Source: Ilumatobacter fluminis (GTDB lineage Bacteria; Actinomycetota; Acidimicrobiia; Acidimicrobiales; Ilumatobacteraceae). Taken from it: 64,000 nucleotides of DNA. The position numbers were made by a program, and so were the translations under genes. The stretch's first letter is position 1; every line of letters begins with the position of its first letter. The stretch is taken from NCBI RefSeq assembly GCF_004364865.1, contig NZ_SOAU01000001.1, positions 558,001 through 622,000 on the forward strand, read 5' to 3'. A model generated the notes under the pieces. It worked only from the letters and a program-made list of their open reading frames with translations, was not told where the DNA came from and ran no database searches. Of the stretch, positions 1-9,411 are shown piece by piece.

Positions 1-1149
1 GCGCTCGAGGATCGAGCAGTAGTTGGCGACACCGGAGCCGCCCATGTTGAACACGCAGCCGAGTTCGGCGTCGGCCTTCTGGAGATCGCCGGCCTCGCCG
101 TTGAGCTGCATCGCCGACATGACGTGCATCGACACGCCGGTCGCGCCGACCGGGTGTCCCTTCGCCTTCAGGCCGCCCGACAGGTTGATCGGCAGGTCGC
201 CGTCGGGGAAGACGGTGCCCTGCTCGAGCGCCGAGGCACCCTTGCCCTTGGGCGCCAGACCCATCGCCTCGTAGACGAGCAGCTCGGCGATCGTGAAGCA
301 GTCGTGGATCTCGGCGAAGTCGAGGTCGTCGACCTGGATGCCGGCTCGGTCGAACGCCGAGCCGAACGCCCTGGCCGGCCCTTCGAAGTCGGTGAGCTTG
401 CGGCGCGACATCGGGAGCACGTCCTGGACGTGGGCCGTCGAGCGGAAGCGGACGGCACGGTCGTACTGCTTGGCGACGTCGTCGGAGGCGATCACGATCG
501 CGGCGGCGCCGTCGGAAATGAGGGAGCAGTCGGTGACGCGGAGCGGGTCGGCGACGATCGGGTTCTTCTCGGACACGGTGTTGCAGAACTCGAAGCCGAC
601 GTCCTTGCGCATGTGCGCCAGCGGGTTCTTCACCCCGTTGGCGTGGTTCTTCGCGGCGATCGTGGCGAGCGTCGACGAGTGGTCGCCGAACTCGTCGAAG
701 TAGGCCTGCGCGAACTGGGCGAAGATCTGCGGGAACGACAGGCCGCCCTCTTCCTTCTGGTACGACGCACCACCGAGTGCGGCGGCCACGTCGGCGGTGC
801 TGTTGTTCGTCATCTTCTCGGCGCCGACGACGAGGACGATTTCGGCGTCGCCCGCCTTGATCGCATTGATGGCGTTGTAGATCGCCGCCGATCCCGACGC
901 GCACGCGTTCTCGACGCGGGTCGCCGGCTTCCAGCGGAGGCCTTCGTCGGCCTGGATCGTCAGCGAGGCCGGAAAGCCGTCGGCGACGAGCCCGCTATTG
1001 AAGTGGCCGAGCCACGTGGCGTCGATCTCGTTCGAGGAGATGCCGGCGTCCGCGATCGCGCCGCGTGCGACGCTGATGATCATCTCTTCGAGGGTGTCGT
1101 CGCGGCGGCCGAACGGCAGATGCGACCAGCCGATGATGCTCGGGTTCAT
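1..1149 (-). CDS. thiolase family protein (SCP-x/acetyl-CoA acetyltransferase type), C-terminus cut by window edge
   Basis: The first 383 codons of a thiolase-fold enzyme read leftward from ATG 1149-1147; the end lies outside the window. The nucleophile Cys is in NACASGS (about residue 83). The later family motifs EIHDCFT and GHPVGATG carry the catalytic His residues. The order of motifs fits SCP-x-like thiolases, which cleave or condense beta-ketoacyl-CoA, often in lipid or steroid side-chain breakdown. Such genes usually sit beside a DUF35 zinc-ribbon partner, as at 33801-34175 here; for this copy a partner would lie beyond base 1. Inference: cytoplasmic beta-oxidation enzyme with unknown substrate. 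Confidence 0.88.
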   Translation of the reverse strand, partial: MNPSIIGWSHLPFGRRDDTLEEMIISVARGAIADAGISSNEIDATWLGHFNSGLVADGFPASLTIQADEGLRWKPATRVENACASGSAAIYNAINAIKAGDAEIVLVVGAEKMTNNSTADVAAALGGASYQKEEGGLSFPQIFAQFAQAYFDEFGDHSSTLATIAAKNHANGVKNPLAHMRKDVGFEFCNTVSEKNPIVADPLRVTDCSLISDGAAAIVIASDDVAKQYDRAVRFRSTAHVQDVLPMSRRKLTDFEGPARAFGSAFDRAGIQVDDLDFAEIHDCFTIAELLVYEAMGLAPKGKGASALEQGTVFPDGDLPINLSGGLKAKGHPVGATGVSMHVMSAMQLNGEAGDLQKADAELGCVFNMGGSGVANYCSILER

Positions 1150-1237
1150 GAGTGCTCCGTCTCGTCGTCGCCCAACGCGTCGCCGGGCGTCACGACCCCC
1201 TTGGTAGTCGCCCACCCGACGACCAGCCAACTCCAGT

Positions 1238-1281
1238 TCTCGGCGGCTGTGGGCCGGGATACCGGACGGTGGCCGCCGAGA
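1238..1281. repeat. palindromic repeat, TCTCGGCGGC type, copy 1
   Basis: Perfect 10-bp arms TCTCGGCGGC (1238-1247) and GCCGCCGAGA (1272-1281) surround an inner CCGG-N4-CCGG palindrome, so the transcript could fold as a nested hairpin. It lies in the 220-bp gap between the thiolase start and the lipoprotein stop. There is no T-run, so it is not a classical intrinsic terminator. The same arm sequence recurs at 1306-1355 and 44060-44244. Confidence 0.75.
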
Positions 1282-1305
1282 TCTGATGGTGATACGACCT
1301 CAGGT

Positions 1306-1355
1306 CGTTCTCGGCGGTTGTGGTCCGGGATTTCGGACTACAGCCGCCGAGAACG
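1306..1355. repeat. palindromic repeat, TCTCGGCGG type, copy 2
   Basis: A second hairpin 25 bp after the first. Arms start CGTTCTCGGCGG at 1306 and end CCGCCGAGAACG at 1355; the inner part pairs GTCCG with CGGAC around GGATTT. Almost the whole 50 bp can pair. It may stop leftward transcription into the 3' end of the lipoprotein gene region, or be a REP-like element; the sequence alone cannot decide. Confidence 0.75.
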
Positions 1356-1369
1356 CTGGGGTGGAGATC

Positions 1370-1660
1370 TCAGCCGATGCAGCCGTTCAGGGCCTCGCCG
1401 ATGGTCTCGAGCACGTCGGCGTCGACGTCGTCGGGATCGACGGCGTTCGCGAAGTCCTCGACGTCGGAGAGCGAGATGCTGCCGGCGACCTTGTCGGCGA
1501 CGCAGGCGGCCTCGTCCTCCGGCGCGCCCTGGTCGACGAACGCCTGAGCGATCTGCTCCGCCGAGGCACCGCCGCCACCCGAATCATCGTCTCCACCGCA
1601 GGCGGCGAGGGGCAGTGCCAACGCCGCCAGGGTGATCGTCATCGTCGTGAGCGTCTTCAT
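1370..1660 (-). CDS. small secreted lipoprotein, unknown function
   Basis: A 96-residue protein with a lipoprotein signal: basic start MKTLTTM, hydrophobic stretch, lipobox LPLAAC with Cys 21, then an acidic, glycine-rich linker (GGDDDSGGGG). The rest is acidic and has three more cysteines (two around residues 52-53 and 93), so at least one disulfide is possible outside the cell. No family recognised. It is divergent from the MFS gene that starts about 170 bp away. Confidence 0.72.
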   Translation of the reverse strand: MKTLTTMTITLAALALPLAACGGDDDSGGGGASAEQIAQAFVDQGAPEDEAACVADKVAGSISLSDVEDFANAVDPDDVDADVLETIGEALNGCIG

Positions 1661-1826
1661 GGGTTTCCTCCACTGGTTCGGTCACCCCGTCGGTGACCAC
1701 ACGAGCGACGGTACGGACGACGCCCCACCCCGGGCATCGGGAGGATTCCCGAACCGAACCACCGACCCCGGCGTGCGTCGTCGCCCGCTGGGAGAGCGGA
1801 CCGGGTCGTTGCATAGGTTGGGCGCG

Positions 1827-3035
1827 GTGGCCGACGTCGACGACGACCGTCCGCCGGCGGGGGCGGGCCGGCTCGAGAGCGCGTGGCTCGTCGTCGCTCT
1901 CGTCATGGCTGCCGCGTGTGTGGCCCAGGCGTTCGGGCGCTTCACCTGGGGTGTGGTGCTCCCCGGTGCTCGTGACGACGTGCTCGGCGGGTCGAACACC
2001 CTCGCCGGGTTCTTCGGCACGCTGAACGTCACCGCCTACATGATCGGCACGCTCGCCGTCTCGTGGGCGTCGAGCCGGTTCAGCCTCGTGCAACTGATGC
2101 GCATCGGGCTGTCGATCTCCACCACCGCGCTGGCGCTCGCCGCATTCGCACCCAGTGGCCCGGTGCTCGGTATCGCACTGTTCGCGATGGGCCTCGGTGG
2201 TGCCACGATCTGGATCCCGTCTCCGGCGATCTCCGCCCGTGCGCTGCCCCCGGATCGAGCCGGCATGGCGGTCGGGCTGGTCGGCTCCGGGATCGGGGTC
2301 GGGCTCGTCTTCGCCGGTCAGCTGTCCGCCTTCCTCGATCGTCGCAGCGACGCACCCGACCTCTGGCAGACCGTGTACCGGGTCGAGTTGGCGATCGCCG
2401 TCGTCGTGCTGATCGGTGCCTTCACGCTGCTGCGTTCGCGTGGCGACCGCCCGGCGCTGAGCGGTGGGTTCGGCGGCGTCGCCGCGCTGAAGACCGTCCG
2501 GGGCTGGATCCCGCTCACGATCTGCTACGCCGCCTTCGGCTTCGCGTACATCCTGGTGCTCGCCTTCCTCGTCGCCCGCCTGGAGGACGACTCGGGTTTC
2601 TCATCGGGTGCGGCGACGGCGACGTTCTCCCTGGTCGGCGCCGGCTCGGTGTTCGGCGGGATGCTGCTCGGTCCTCTGTCCGACCGGATCGGTCGTCGGG
2701 TCGCGCTCACCGCAGCCTTCACCATCTTCGCCGGGTGCGGTCTCCTCGTGCTGACCGGCAGTCAGCCGTCGGTGGCGATCGCGGCGATCGGCGTCGGCCT
2801 CATGTTCTCGGGGATGCCGGCGCTGATCATCGCCCACATCGTCGATCACACCGACACCGACAACTACGGGCCGGCGTTCAGTGCCGCCACGCTCGCGTTC
2901 GGGGTCATGCAGATGATCTCCCCGCAGATCGGCGGAGCGATCGCCGACGCGCTCGGCTCGTTCACCTGGGTCTTCGTACTCTCGGCCGTCGTCTCGGTTG
3001 CCGGCGCCGTCTCGGCGAGCCGACTGCCGCGCTGA
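1827..3035 (+). CDS. MFS transporter, YbfB/YjiJ-like
   Basis: An integral membrane carrier of about 402 residues with roughly 12 hydrophobic segments. The first repeat starts FGRFTWGVVLPG, as in YbfB/YjiJ-type MFS proteins; the second half holds the cytoplasmic-loop motif GPLSDRIGRR, the MFS motif-A equivalent. GTG 1827 was chosen because the longer reading frame upstream is proline/arginine-rich and unlike a transporter N-terminus; ATG 1905 would cut into the first membrane segment. Substrate unknown. It converges on the GMC gene with a 12-bp gap. Confidence 0.83.
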   Translation: MADVDDDRPPAGAGRLESAWLVVALVMAAACVAQAFGRFTWGVVLPGARDDVLGGSNTLAGFFGTLNVTAYMIGTLAVSWASSRFSLVQLMRIGLSISTTALALAAFAPSGPVLGIALFAMGLGGATIWIPSPAISARALPPDRAGMAVGLVGSGIGVGLVFAGQLSAFLDRRSDAPDLWQTVYRVELAIAVVVLIGAFTLLRSRGDRPALSGGFGGVAALKTVRGWIPLTICYAAFGFAYILVLAFLVARLEDDSGFSSGAATATFSLVGAGSVFGGMLLGPLSDRIGRRVALTAAFTIFAGCGLLVLTGSQPSVAIAAIGVGLMFSGMPALIIAHIVDHTDTDNYGPAFSAATLAFGVMQMISPQIGGAIADALGSFTWVFVLSAVVSVAGAVSASRLPR

Positions 3036-3047
3036 TCCTGGTGCCGT

Positions 3048-4751
3048 TCAGCTCATGTAGCGGCCGGCGTCGGGCGCTCGGTACACCTCGGTGTGGTCGG
3101 GCGGGAGCGGCTCGTTGCCGAGGATCAAGTCGGCGGCCCGCTCGGCGATCATCATGGTCGGGGCGTAGATGTTGCCGTTGCTGACCGCCGGCATGACCGA
3201 CGCGTCGACGGCGTACAAACCCTCGGTGTGGTGCACTTGCATCGTGTCCGGGTCGACGACCGCCATCGGATCGGACACCGGCCCCATCTTCGCGGTGCAC
3301 GACGGGTGGAGTGCGGTCTCGGCGTCGCGGCGGACCCAGTCGAGGATCTCCTCGTCGGTCTCCACGGACGGCCCCGGTGAGATCTCGCCGCCGTCGTACG
3401 GCGCGAACGCCGGCTGGCTCAGGATGTGACGGGTGGTGCGGATCGCCTCGATCCACTCCCGCCGGTCGTCCTCGGTCGACAGGTAGTTGAACCGCACGGC
3501 CGGGTGCTCGCGCGGGTCGGTCGATCGGATCTTCACGGTGCCGCGGACGTCGCTGTACATCGGGCCGACGTGCACCTGGTAGCCGTGCCCGCCCTCGGGC
3601 GACGACCCGTCGTAGCGGATCGCGATCGGCAGGAAGTGGAACATCAGGTTCGGGTACTCGACGTCGTCGTTGCTGCGCACGAACGCCCCGGCCTCGAAGT
3701 GGTTGGTCGCCGCCGGTCCGCGTCGGAACAGCCACTGCAGTCCGATGAACGGGCGGCGCCACGTCGCGTTGTACGGCTGCATCGAGACCGGCTGCGTGCA
3801 CGCGTGTTGCACGTACACCTCGAGGTGGTCCTGCAGGTTCTCGCCCACGCCGGGCACCTCGGCCACGACGTCGATCCCGAGCGATTCCAGATGGTCGCGT
3901 TCGCCGACGCCGCTCAACTGCAACAGCTGCGGTGTGTTGAACGCCCCGCCGCAGCACACGACGTTCGACGCTCGCACCGTGTGGGTGCGCCGTCCGCGTC
4001 GGTACTCGACGCCGACGGCGCGGTTGCCCTCGAACAGGATCTTGTTCGCCTGGGCGAGGGTGCGCACGGTCAGGTTCGGTCGGTCGAGCACCGGGTGCAG
4101 GTACGCCCGTGCCGCGCTGAGGCGGCGGCCCCTGGTCATGTTCTTGTCGAACACGGCGAAGCCTTCCTGGCGGAACCCGTTGACGTCGCTGGTCGACGCG
4201 AACCCCGCCTGCGGTCCGGCTTCGAGCCAGGCCCGGAAGAGGGGAGTGCTGGCGGGCCCGGTTTCGAGCTGCAGCGGCCCGTCGTCGCCACGCCACGCGT
4301 CACCGCCGAGGAGGCGATGCTCCATCCGCTTGAAATAGGGGAGGCAGTGGGCGTAGTCCCACTGCTCCAGCCCGGGCGTGGCGCCCCACTTGTCGAAGTC
4401 CATCGGGTTCCCCCGCTGGAAGATCATCCCGTTGATGCTCGACGACCCGCCGAGCACCTTGCCGCGAGCGTGATAGACCCGCCGCCCGTTCATGTGCGGC
4501 TCGGGCTCGCTCTCGTACTTCCAGTCGTAGAAGCGGCTACCGATGGGGAAGGTGAGCGCGGCCGGCATGTGGATGAAGACGTCCCACTTCCAGTCGGTCC
4601 GTCCGGCCTCGAGCACGAGCACCCGGTTCGACGGGTCGGCGCTCAACCGGTTGGCCAGCGCACACCCGGCGCTGCCGCCGCCCACGATCACGTAGTCCCA
4701 GGGCCGGTCGTCGTCACCGGCGCCGCGTCGAAGCCGGTCGAGCATCTTCAT
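3048..4751 (-). CDS. GMC-family FAD oxidoreductase (choline dehydrogenase-like)
   Basis: A 567-residue flavoenzyme. The Rossmann motif is at the N-terminus ([11 protein letters not shown], near residues 18-28); the GMC signature follows ([15 protein letters not shown]). The C-terminal domain carries the active-site His of HPSCTAKMG and the Asn of SNGNIYAP. Members oxidise alcohols with FAD; BetA (choline) is the best-known relative, but many actinobacterial paralogues act on polyethylene glycol or other alcohols, so the substrate is open. ATG 4751-4749 overlaps the DUF2200 stop (ATGA), which fixes the start and suggests coupled translation. No signal peptide is seen. Confidence 0.88.
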   Translation of the reverse strand: MKMLDRLRRGAGDDDRPWDYVIVGGGSAGCALANRLSADPSNRVLVLEAGRTDWKWDVFIHMPAALTFPIGSRFYDWKYESEPEPHMNGRRVYHARGKVLGGSSSINGMIFQRGNPMDFDKWGATPGLEQWDYAHCLPYFKRMEHRLLGGDAWRGDDGPLQLETGPASTPLFRAWLEAGPQAGFASTSDVNGFRQEGFAVFDKNMTRGRRLSAARAYLHPVLDRPNLTVRTLAQANKILFEGNRAVGVEYRRGRRTHTVRASNVVCCGGAFNTPQLLQLSGVGERDHLESLGIDVVAEVPGVGENLQDHLEVYVQHACTQPVSMQPYNATWRRPFIGLQWLFRRGPAATNHFEAGAFVRSNDDVEYPNLMFHFLPIAIRYDGSSPEGGHGYQVHVGPMYSDVRGTVKIRSTDPREHPAVRFNYLSTEDDRREWIEAIRTTRHILSQPAFAPYDGGEISPGPSVETDEEILDWVRRDAETALHPSCTAKMGPVSDPMAVVDPDTMQVHHTEGLYAVDASVMPAVSNGNIYAPTMMIAERAADLILGNEPLPPDHTEVYRAPDAGRYMS

Positions 4752-5104
4752 GAGGCACTCCGCAGGATCTTGTCCATCGCCTTGCCCTTGGCGAGCTCGT
4801 CGATCAGCTTGTCGGCGTAGCGGATTTCCTGCATCAGCGGTTCTTCGACGTTCTCGACCCGAACCCCGCACACGACGCCGGTGATCCGGTGGCGATCGGG
4901 GTTGAGGGGCGCTGTATCGAAGAAGGTGCGGAAGTCGGTCTCGTCGGCCAGGTGACGATCGAGCGTCGCCTGATCGAAGCCGGTGAGCCAGCGCAGGATC
5001 TCGTCGACCTCGTCCTTCGTGCGGCCCTTCCGTTCGGCCTTCGCCACGTAGTGCACGTACACGCTCGCCACGCTCATCGAGTAGATGCGGTGCTCGTCAG
5101 GCAT
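4748..5104 (-). CDS. DUF2200 family protein
   Basis: A 118-residue protein matching DUF2200 along its length: [20 protein letters not shown] at the start, a central GVVCGVRVE and a C-terminal basic stretch [16 protein letters not shown]. The family is small, soluble and of unknown function. It is the first gene of a two-gene leftward unit with the GMC oxidoreductase (4-bp overlap), an unexpected pairing because DUF2200 genes are not known to me as oxidoreductase partners. Confidence 0.85.
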   Translation of the reverse strand: MPDEHRIYSMSVASVYVHYVAKAERKGRTKDEVDEILRWLTGFDQATLDRHLADETDFRTFFDTAPLNPDRHRITGVVCGVRVENVEEPLMQEIRYADKLIDELAKGKAMDKILRSAS

Positions 5105-5209
5105 GGCGATTCACCGTACCGAGACCAGCCCGTCGTGCGGCGCGCAGCCTCGCCGCGGGAAACGGCTGGCTCGGGGCCGGCCCGAACGTCCTCGGCTACG
5201 TTCGGTCGA

Positions 5210-6109
5210 ATGACCTCCCTCGTTCGTTCTCAGCCACGCAAGCTCGGCAACCTCCCCGTGGTCGGCCCCATCGCTTACGGCCAGTGGCGGCTCGAATCGC
5301 AGGAAGTCGACCGGGCGCGAGAACTCGTCGAGGCGGCGCTCGAAGCAGGCATGAACCTGATCGACACCGCCGACATCTACGGGTTCGACGGACAGCACGG
5401 GTTCGGCGACGCCGAGCAGATGCTCGGCGCCGTCCTCGCCTCGACGCCCTCGCTTCGCGACCGGATGGTGCTCGCGACCAAAGGCGGAATCACACCGCCG
5501 ACGCCCTACAACTCGTCACCTGAGTGGCTCACGACAGCTTGCGAGGCGTCCCTTCGTCGCTTGCAGACCGATCGAATCGACCTCTACCAGGTTCATCGGC
5601 CGGACAGCTACACCCATCCAGAAGCGGTCGCTGAGACGCTCACGAACCTTCGAGAGAGCGGCAAGGTGCGTGAGGTCGGCGTCTCGAACTACACCGTGCG
5701 GCAGACGGAGGCGCTGCAGCGCTTCCTCGACTTTCCGTTGGCCACGACGCAACCCGAGTTCTCGGCGGTCGAGCTCGGACCGATGCGCGACGGCACCCTC
5801 GACTACAGCATGGCCAATGGGACGGTACCCCTGGCGTGGAGTCCGCTGGCGGGAGGAGCGCTCGCCACGGGGCACGGACTCTCGAGCGAGCTGCTCGACG
5901 TCCTCGACCGGCTCGCCGAGCGCGAGGGGCTCGAGCGGTCGCACATCGCCCTCGCCTTCGTGCTGTCTCACCCTGCAGGCGTCATCCCGATCGTCGGAAC
6001 GCAGAAGGTTGCCCGCATCGGGGCTTCACTCCGAGCGCTGGACGTGCACCTCGACCGAGAGGACGTCTATGCGATCGTCCAGGCATCGGACGGCGCTCCG
6101 CTGCCGTAG
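5210..6109 (+). CDS. aldo/keto reductase (YdhF-like)
   Basis: A 299-residue TIM-barrel oxidoreductase. The catalytic tetrad is visible: Asp and Tyr in DTADIYG, Lys in LATKGG and His in LYQVHRPD. C-terminal VPIVGTQKVARI is the NADP-phosphate binding segment. ATG 5210 was chosen because the upstream frame lacks family sequence. It stands 100 bp before the Gfo/Idh operon on the same strand, so it may share its regulation. In the sulfoquinovose monooxygenase pathway an AKR reduces the 6-oxo sugar after an SsuD-like desulfonation; a similar role here is inference from gene order only. Confidence 0.88.
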   Translation: MTSLVRSQPRKLGNLPVVGPIAYGQWRLESQEVDRARELVEAALEAGMNLIDTADIYGFDGQHGFGDAEQMLGAVLASTPSLRDRMVLATKGGITPPTPYNSSPEWLTTACEASLRRLQTDRIDLYQVHRPDSYTHPEAVAETLTNLRESGKVREVGVSNYTVRQTEALQRFLDFPLATTQPEFSAVELGPMRDGTLDYSMANGTVPLAWSPLAGGALATGHGLSSELLDVLDRLAEREGLERSHIALAFVLSHPAGVIPIVGTQKVARIGASLRALDVHLDREDVYAIVQASDGAPLP

Positions 6110-6209
6110 ACGTCGCTGAACCGGATCGATTCAGGCCCAAGGTACGGGCTATGACCCCACAGCCAAGTTGCCCATGGTTGCCCGACGAGGAGTGTGCTTT
6201 CGTGGTGTC

Positions 6210-7322
6210 ATGAAACGAGGCGAGGTGATCCGCTACGGGGTGATCGGCACCGGAATGATGGGGGTCGAGCACATCGAGAACATCAATGCCCTCGACGAAG
6301 CGGTCGTCACGGCGGTGTCCGACACGAACGCCGACTCGCGGGCTCGCGGCGTTCAGGCAGCCGATGGCGAGGTGGCGGCGTTCGAGGACCACGTCGACCT
6401 GCTCGACAGCAAGCTGTGCGATGCCGTCGTCATCGCGACGCCCAACTTCACTCACGTCGACGTACTGGCCGACGTTCTCCAACGACCGGTGCACGTGCTG
6501 ATCGAGAAGCCGCTCTGCACCACCGTCGAAGACTGTGAGCGCATCCTCGCCCTCGCCGCCGATCGACCAGACGGGGTCGTCACCTGGATGGCGATGGAGT
6601 ACCGCTACATGCCGGCCGTCGCTGCTCTCGTCGAACACGTCCACGACGGCGCCGTCGGTCAGCCGCGCATGGTCGCCATCCGCGAGCATCGGTTCCCGTT
6701 CCTGCAGAAGGTCGGTGACTGGAACCGGTTCAGCGAGAACACCGGCGGCACCCTCGTCGAGAAGACCTGCCACTACTTCGACCTGATGAACCTCGTCCTG
6801 CGAGAGCGACCGGTCCGCGTGATGGCGTCGGGAGCACAAGACGTCAACCATCTCGACGAGGAATACGACGGTCGTACGCCCGACATCCTCGACAACGCCT
6901 TCGTGATCGTCGACTACCCGAGCGGGGCACGCGCGCTGCTCGACCTGTGCATGTTCGCCGAGGCGACCGACGAGCAGGAAGAGATGTCGGTCGTCGGCGC
7001 GCGCGGCAAGGTCGAGGCCCGCATGCCGTCGAACACCGTCCACCTCGGACGACGCGGTGAGCACTTCATCGGCAACGTGGAGAAGTCGACCGCCGGCGAC
7101 GATCGCATCACCTACCAAGGGCTCCACCACGGCTCCAGTCTCATCGAGCACGTGGAGTTCGCCGAGGCGATCCGTACGGGCGGTCAGCCGGCCGTGACCC
7201 TCGACGACGGTTACTGGGCCGTGGCGATGGGGGCTGCGGCACACCGCAGCATCGACCTCGGCCGACCGGTCGAACTGTCCGAGATCATGCAACGAGACGA
7301 CGACCGGGAGGCCGTGCGATGA
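6210..7322 (+). CDS. Gfo/Idh/MocA family oxidoreductase
   Basis: About 370 residues. The N-terminal Rossmann fold begins YGVIGTGMMG, the nicotinamide/catalytic motif EKPLC follows, and the C-terminal sheet domain carries EKTCHYFDLM. Family members oxidise or reduce sugars, inositols and related polyols with NAD(P). ATG 6210 is favoured; in-frame starts at 6192 and 6168 cannot be excluded because a GAGGAG at 6187 could serve neither well. The stop overlaps the next ATG (ATGA), so it is translationally coupled to the LLM monooxygenase. Confidence 0.87.
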   Translation: MKRGEVIRYGVIGTGMMGVEHIENINALDEAVVTAVSDTNADSRARGVQAADGEVAAFEDHVDLLDSKLCDAVVIATPNFTHVDVLADVLQRPVHVLIEKPLCTTVEDCERILALAADRPDGVVTWMAMEYRYMPAVAALVEHVHDGAVGQPRMVAIREHRFPFLQKVGDWNRFSENTGGTLVEKTCHYFDLMNLVLRERPVRVMASGAQDVNHLDEEYDGRTPDILDNAFVIVDYPSGARALLDLCMFAEATDEQEEMSVVGARGKVEARMPSNTVHLGRRGEHFIGNVEKSTAGDDRITYQGLHHGSSLIEHVEFAEAIRTGGQPAVTLDDGYWAVAMGAAAHRSIDLGRPVELSEIMQRDDDREAVR

Positions 7323-8398
7323 CCGTCGAGATGTCCTGGTTCAGCGCCCTGTGCGACGACGACTACGAGTTCCTCGGGGTGCCCGATCCCGATCTCGCCA
7401 GCTCGTTCGAGCACTGCCGCAACATCGTGCTGACGGCCGACCGCTACGGCTACGACAACGTCCTGCTGCCGTCGGGCTACGCACTCGGCATCGACAACAC
7501 GGCCTTCGCCGCCGGCATGGCATCGATGACGTCGATGCGCATGCTGCTCGCCGTCCGCTGCGGTGAGCTGATCGTGCCGCAGCTCGCCCGCCAGGTCGCG
7601 ACGCTCGACCAGATGATGGGCGGCCGCCTGACCATCAACATCATCTCGTCCGACCGCCCGGGCGAACAGCTCGAGAGCGAGCCGCGCTATCGCCGCTCGA
7701 CCGAGATCATGTATTGCCTCCGCGAGCTGCTCGACGGCAAACCCGTCGACTTCCACGGTGAGCACGTCGACCTGTCGGTCGATCCGCCTCGTGCTCGCAC
7801 CGTCAGCGGACGCAGCCCGCTCTTCTACTTCGGCGGTTTGTCGCCCGCCGCACGTGAGTGCGCCGCACGCGGTGCCGACGTGTTCTTGATGTGGCCGGAC
7901 ACGACCGACAAGGTCCTGGCGGTCAAGGCCGACATGGATGCCCGAGCCGCCGAGTACGGCCGCACCCTGCGCTACGGGTGGCGATCGCACGTCATCGTTC
8001 GTGAGACCGAGGACGAGGCGCGTGCCGCCGCACGTCGCCTGCTGTCTCGCCTCGACGTCGAGACCGGTGAGGCGATCCGCAAGCAGTCGCTCGACTCGAC
8101 GTCGGCGGGTGTGGCGAACCAGGCGGCACTGCGCGAATCGTCGGACGACGAGGGCTACGTCGAGCGCCACCTCTGGACCGGCGTCGGCCGAGCCCGGTCG
8201 GGCGCAGGAGCGGCGATCGTCGGTGACCCCGACCAGGTGCACGCCAAGATCGAAGAACTGATCGACGCCGGCATCGAGTCGTTCATCTTCTCCGGCTATC
8301 CCCACGCCGCCGAATGCGACCTGTTCGCCCGGCACGTCCTCGGACGCATCGACCACGGAGCACTCCGATTCGACCCGCACCCGGTCGCAGTCGTCTGA
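7319..8398 (+). CDS. LLM-class FMN monooxygenase, SsuD (alkanesulfonate)-like
   Basis: A 359-residue bacterial-luciferase-like TIM barrel. The stretch LLAVRCGELIVPQLARQVAT followed by a TLDQMMGGRLTINI-type segment is typical of SsuD and relatives, which use reduced FMN and oxygen to split C-S bonds and release sulfite. Residues around YRRSTEI correspond to the helix after the active-site loop. No flavin reductase gene is in the window, so FMNH2 would come from elsewhere. Downstream YeiH-family exporter genes are associated with sulfur-oxyanion export, which fits desulfonation. Other LLM substrates remain possible. Confidence 0.83.
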   Translation: MTVEMSWFSALCDDDYEFLGVPDPDLASSFEHCRNIVLTADRYGYDNVLLPSGYALGIDNTAFAAGMASMTSMRMLLAVRCGELIVPQLARQVATLDQMMGGRLTINIISSDRPGEQLESEPRYRRSTEIMYCLRELLDGKPVDFHGEHVDLSVDPPRARTVSGRSPLFYFGGLSPAARECAARGADVFLMWPDTTDKVLAVKADMDARAAEYGRTLRYGWRSHVIVRETEDEARAAARRLLSRLDVETGEAIRKQSLDSTSAGVANQAALRESSDDEGYVERHLWTGVGRARSGAGAAIVGDPDQVHAKIEELIDAGIESFIFSGYPHAAECDLFARHVLGRIDHGALRFDPHPVAVV

Positions 8399-9411
8399 CG
8401 CCCCGAACGTTCGACGACCGCACCGCAACCCCCCGCAGCATCCTCACGGGCCTCGCGCTCGTGGGGGTGCTGGCGGTCGGCGCGACGGTGGTCGCCGGCT
8501 TCGGCCCGTCGGTGCTGTCGCCGCTCGTGGTCGGGGTGATCGCCGGTGCCGTCGTCGCGAACTGCATCGAGCTGCCGAGTCGGTTCGAGCCCGGCATCGC
8601 CTTCTGCGCCCGGACGATTCTGCGTGCGGGCCTCGTGCTGCTCGGCCTTCGACTGTCGCTCGGCGATCTCGGAGCGCTCGGTGTACGTGGACTCGGCGTG
8701 GTGGCCGGCGTGGTCACCGTGACGTTCCTCGGCACGCAATGGCTCGCTCGCCGCATGGGCGTCGACGACCGACTCGGCCTGTTGATCGCAACCGGCTACT
8801 CGATCTGCGGAGCATCCGCGATCGCGGCGATGGACGGAGTCGTCGACGCCGACGAAGAAGAAACTGCCTACGCGATCGCACTCGTCACGCTGTGCGGCTC
8901 GTTGTCGATCATCGTGCTCCCGTCGATCGCCTCCGCGGTCGACCTCACCGGAGCAGCGTTCGGCACCTGGGTCGGCGCCGCCGTGCACGACGTCGGCCAG
9001 GTCGTGGCGACCGCCGGAACCGGGGGCAGCGAAGCGCTCGCTGCAGCGACGGTCGTCAAACTGACGCGGGTCGTCCTGCTGGCACCCCTGGTGGCAATCG
9101 TCGCCCTGCGCCGGCGACCCGTTCGGGTCGGACCGAGCGACGAGACGGAACGGCCGCCCTTGGTCCCGCTCTTCGTCGTCGGGTTCCTTGTCGCAGTGCT
9201 CGTGCGGAGCGCAGGGCTGCTCGGCCCGAACGCACTGACGCTCGGCGCCGATCTGGAGAAGATCGCTCTGACCGTCGCACTCGTCGCACTGGGGCTCGGC
9301 GTGCGCATCGACCGGTTGCGGCGCTTGAGCGGGCGACCGCTCGCGCTCGGCATGGCAGCCTGGGTGCTCGTGGCCGGAGCCGCATTCGTCGGTACGTCGA
9401 TCGCCGTTTGA
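8395..9411 (+). CDS. YeiH/UPF0324 family membrane protein (putative sulfate/sulfite exporter)
   Basis: A polytopic protein with about ten hydrophobic segments and the family motifs GYSICGASAIAAM, HDVGQV and ALGLGVRIDRL. UPF0324 proteins such as YeiH are classed as putative sulfate exporters, and yeiH often sits beside a LysR gene sensing sulfite. The start is uncertain. CTG 8395 gives a CTGA overlap with the LLM stop and a normal short N-terminus. ATG 8314 would add 27 Arg/Pro-rich residues read through the LLM gene, and GTG 8461 would fall inside the first membrane helix. Position after an SsuD-like enzyme suggests removal of released sulfite. Confidence 0.82.
   Translation: MTPRTFDDRTATPRSILTGLALVGVLAVGATVVAGFGPSVLSPLVVGVIAGAVVANCIELPSRFEPGIAFCARTILRAGLVLLGLRLSLGDLGALGVRGLGVVAGVVTVTFLGTQWLARRMGVDDRLGLLIATGYSICGASAIAAMDGVVDADEEETAYAIALVTLCGSLSIIVLPSIASAVDLTGAAFGTWVGAAVHDVGQVVATAGTGGSEALAAATVVKLTRVVLLAPLVAIVALRRRPVRVGPSDETERPPLVPLFVVGFLVAVLVRSAGLLGPNALTLGADLEKIALTVALVALGLGVRIDRLRRLSGRPLALGMAAWVLVAGAAFVGTSIAV

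Noticed and set aside
124-1635. Long forward reading frame of about 500 codons over the left end
   Set aside because: It is antisense to the clear thiolase and the lipoprotein, and its product is Arg/Val/Asp-rich without any family motif, as expected from GC-rich third positions.
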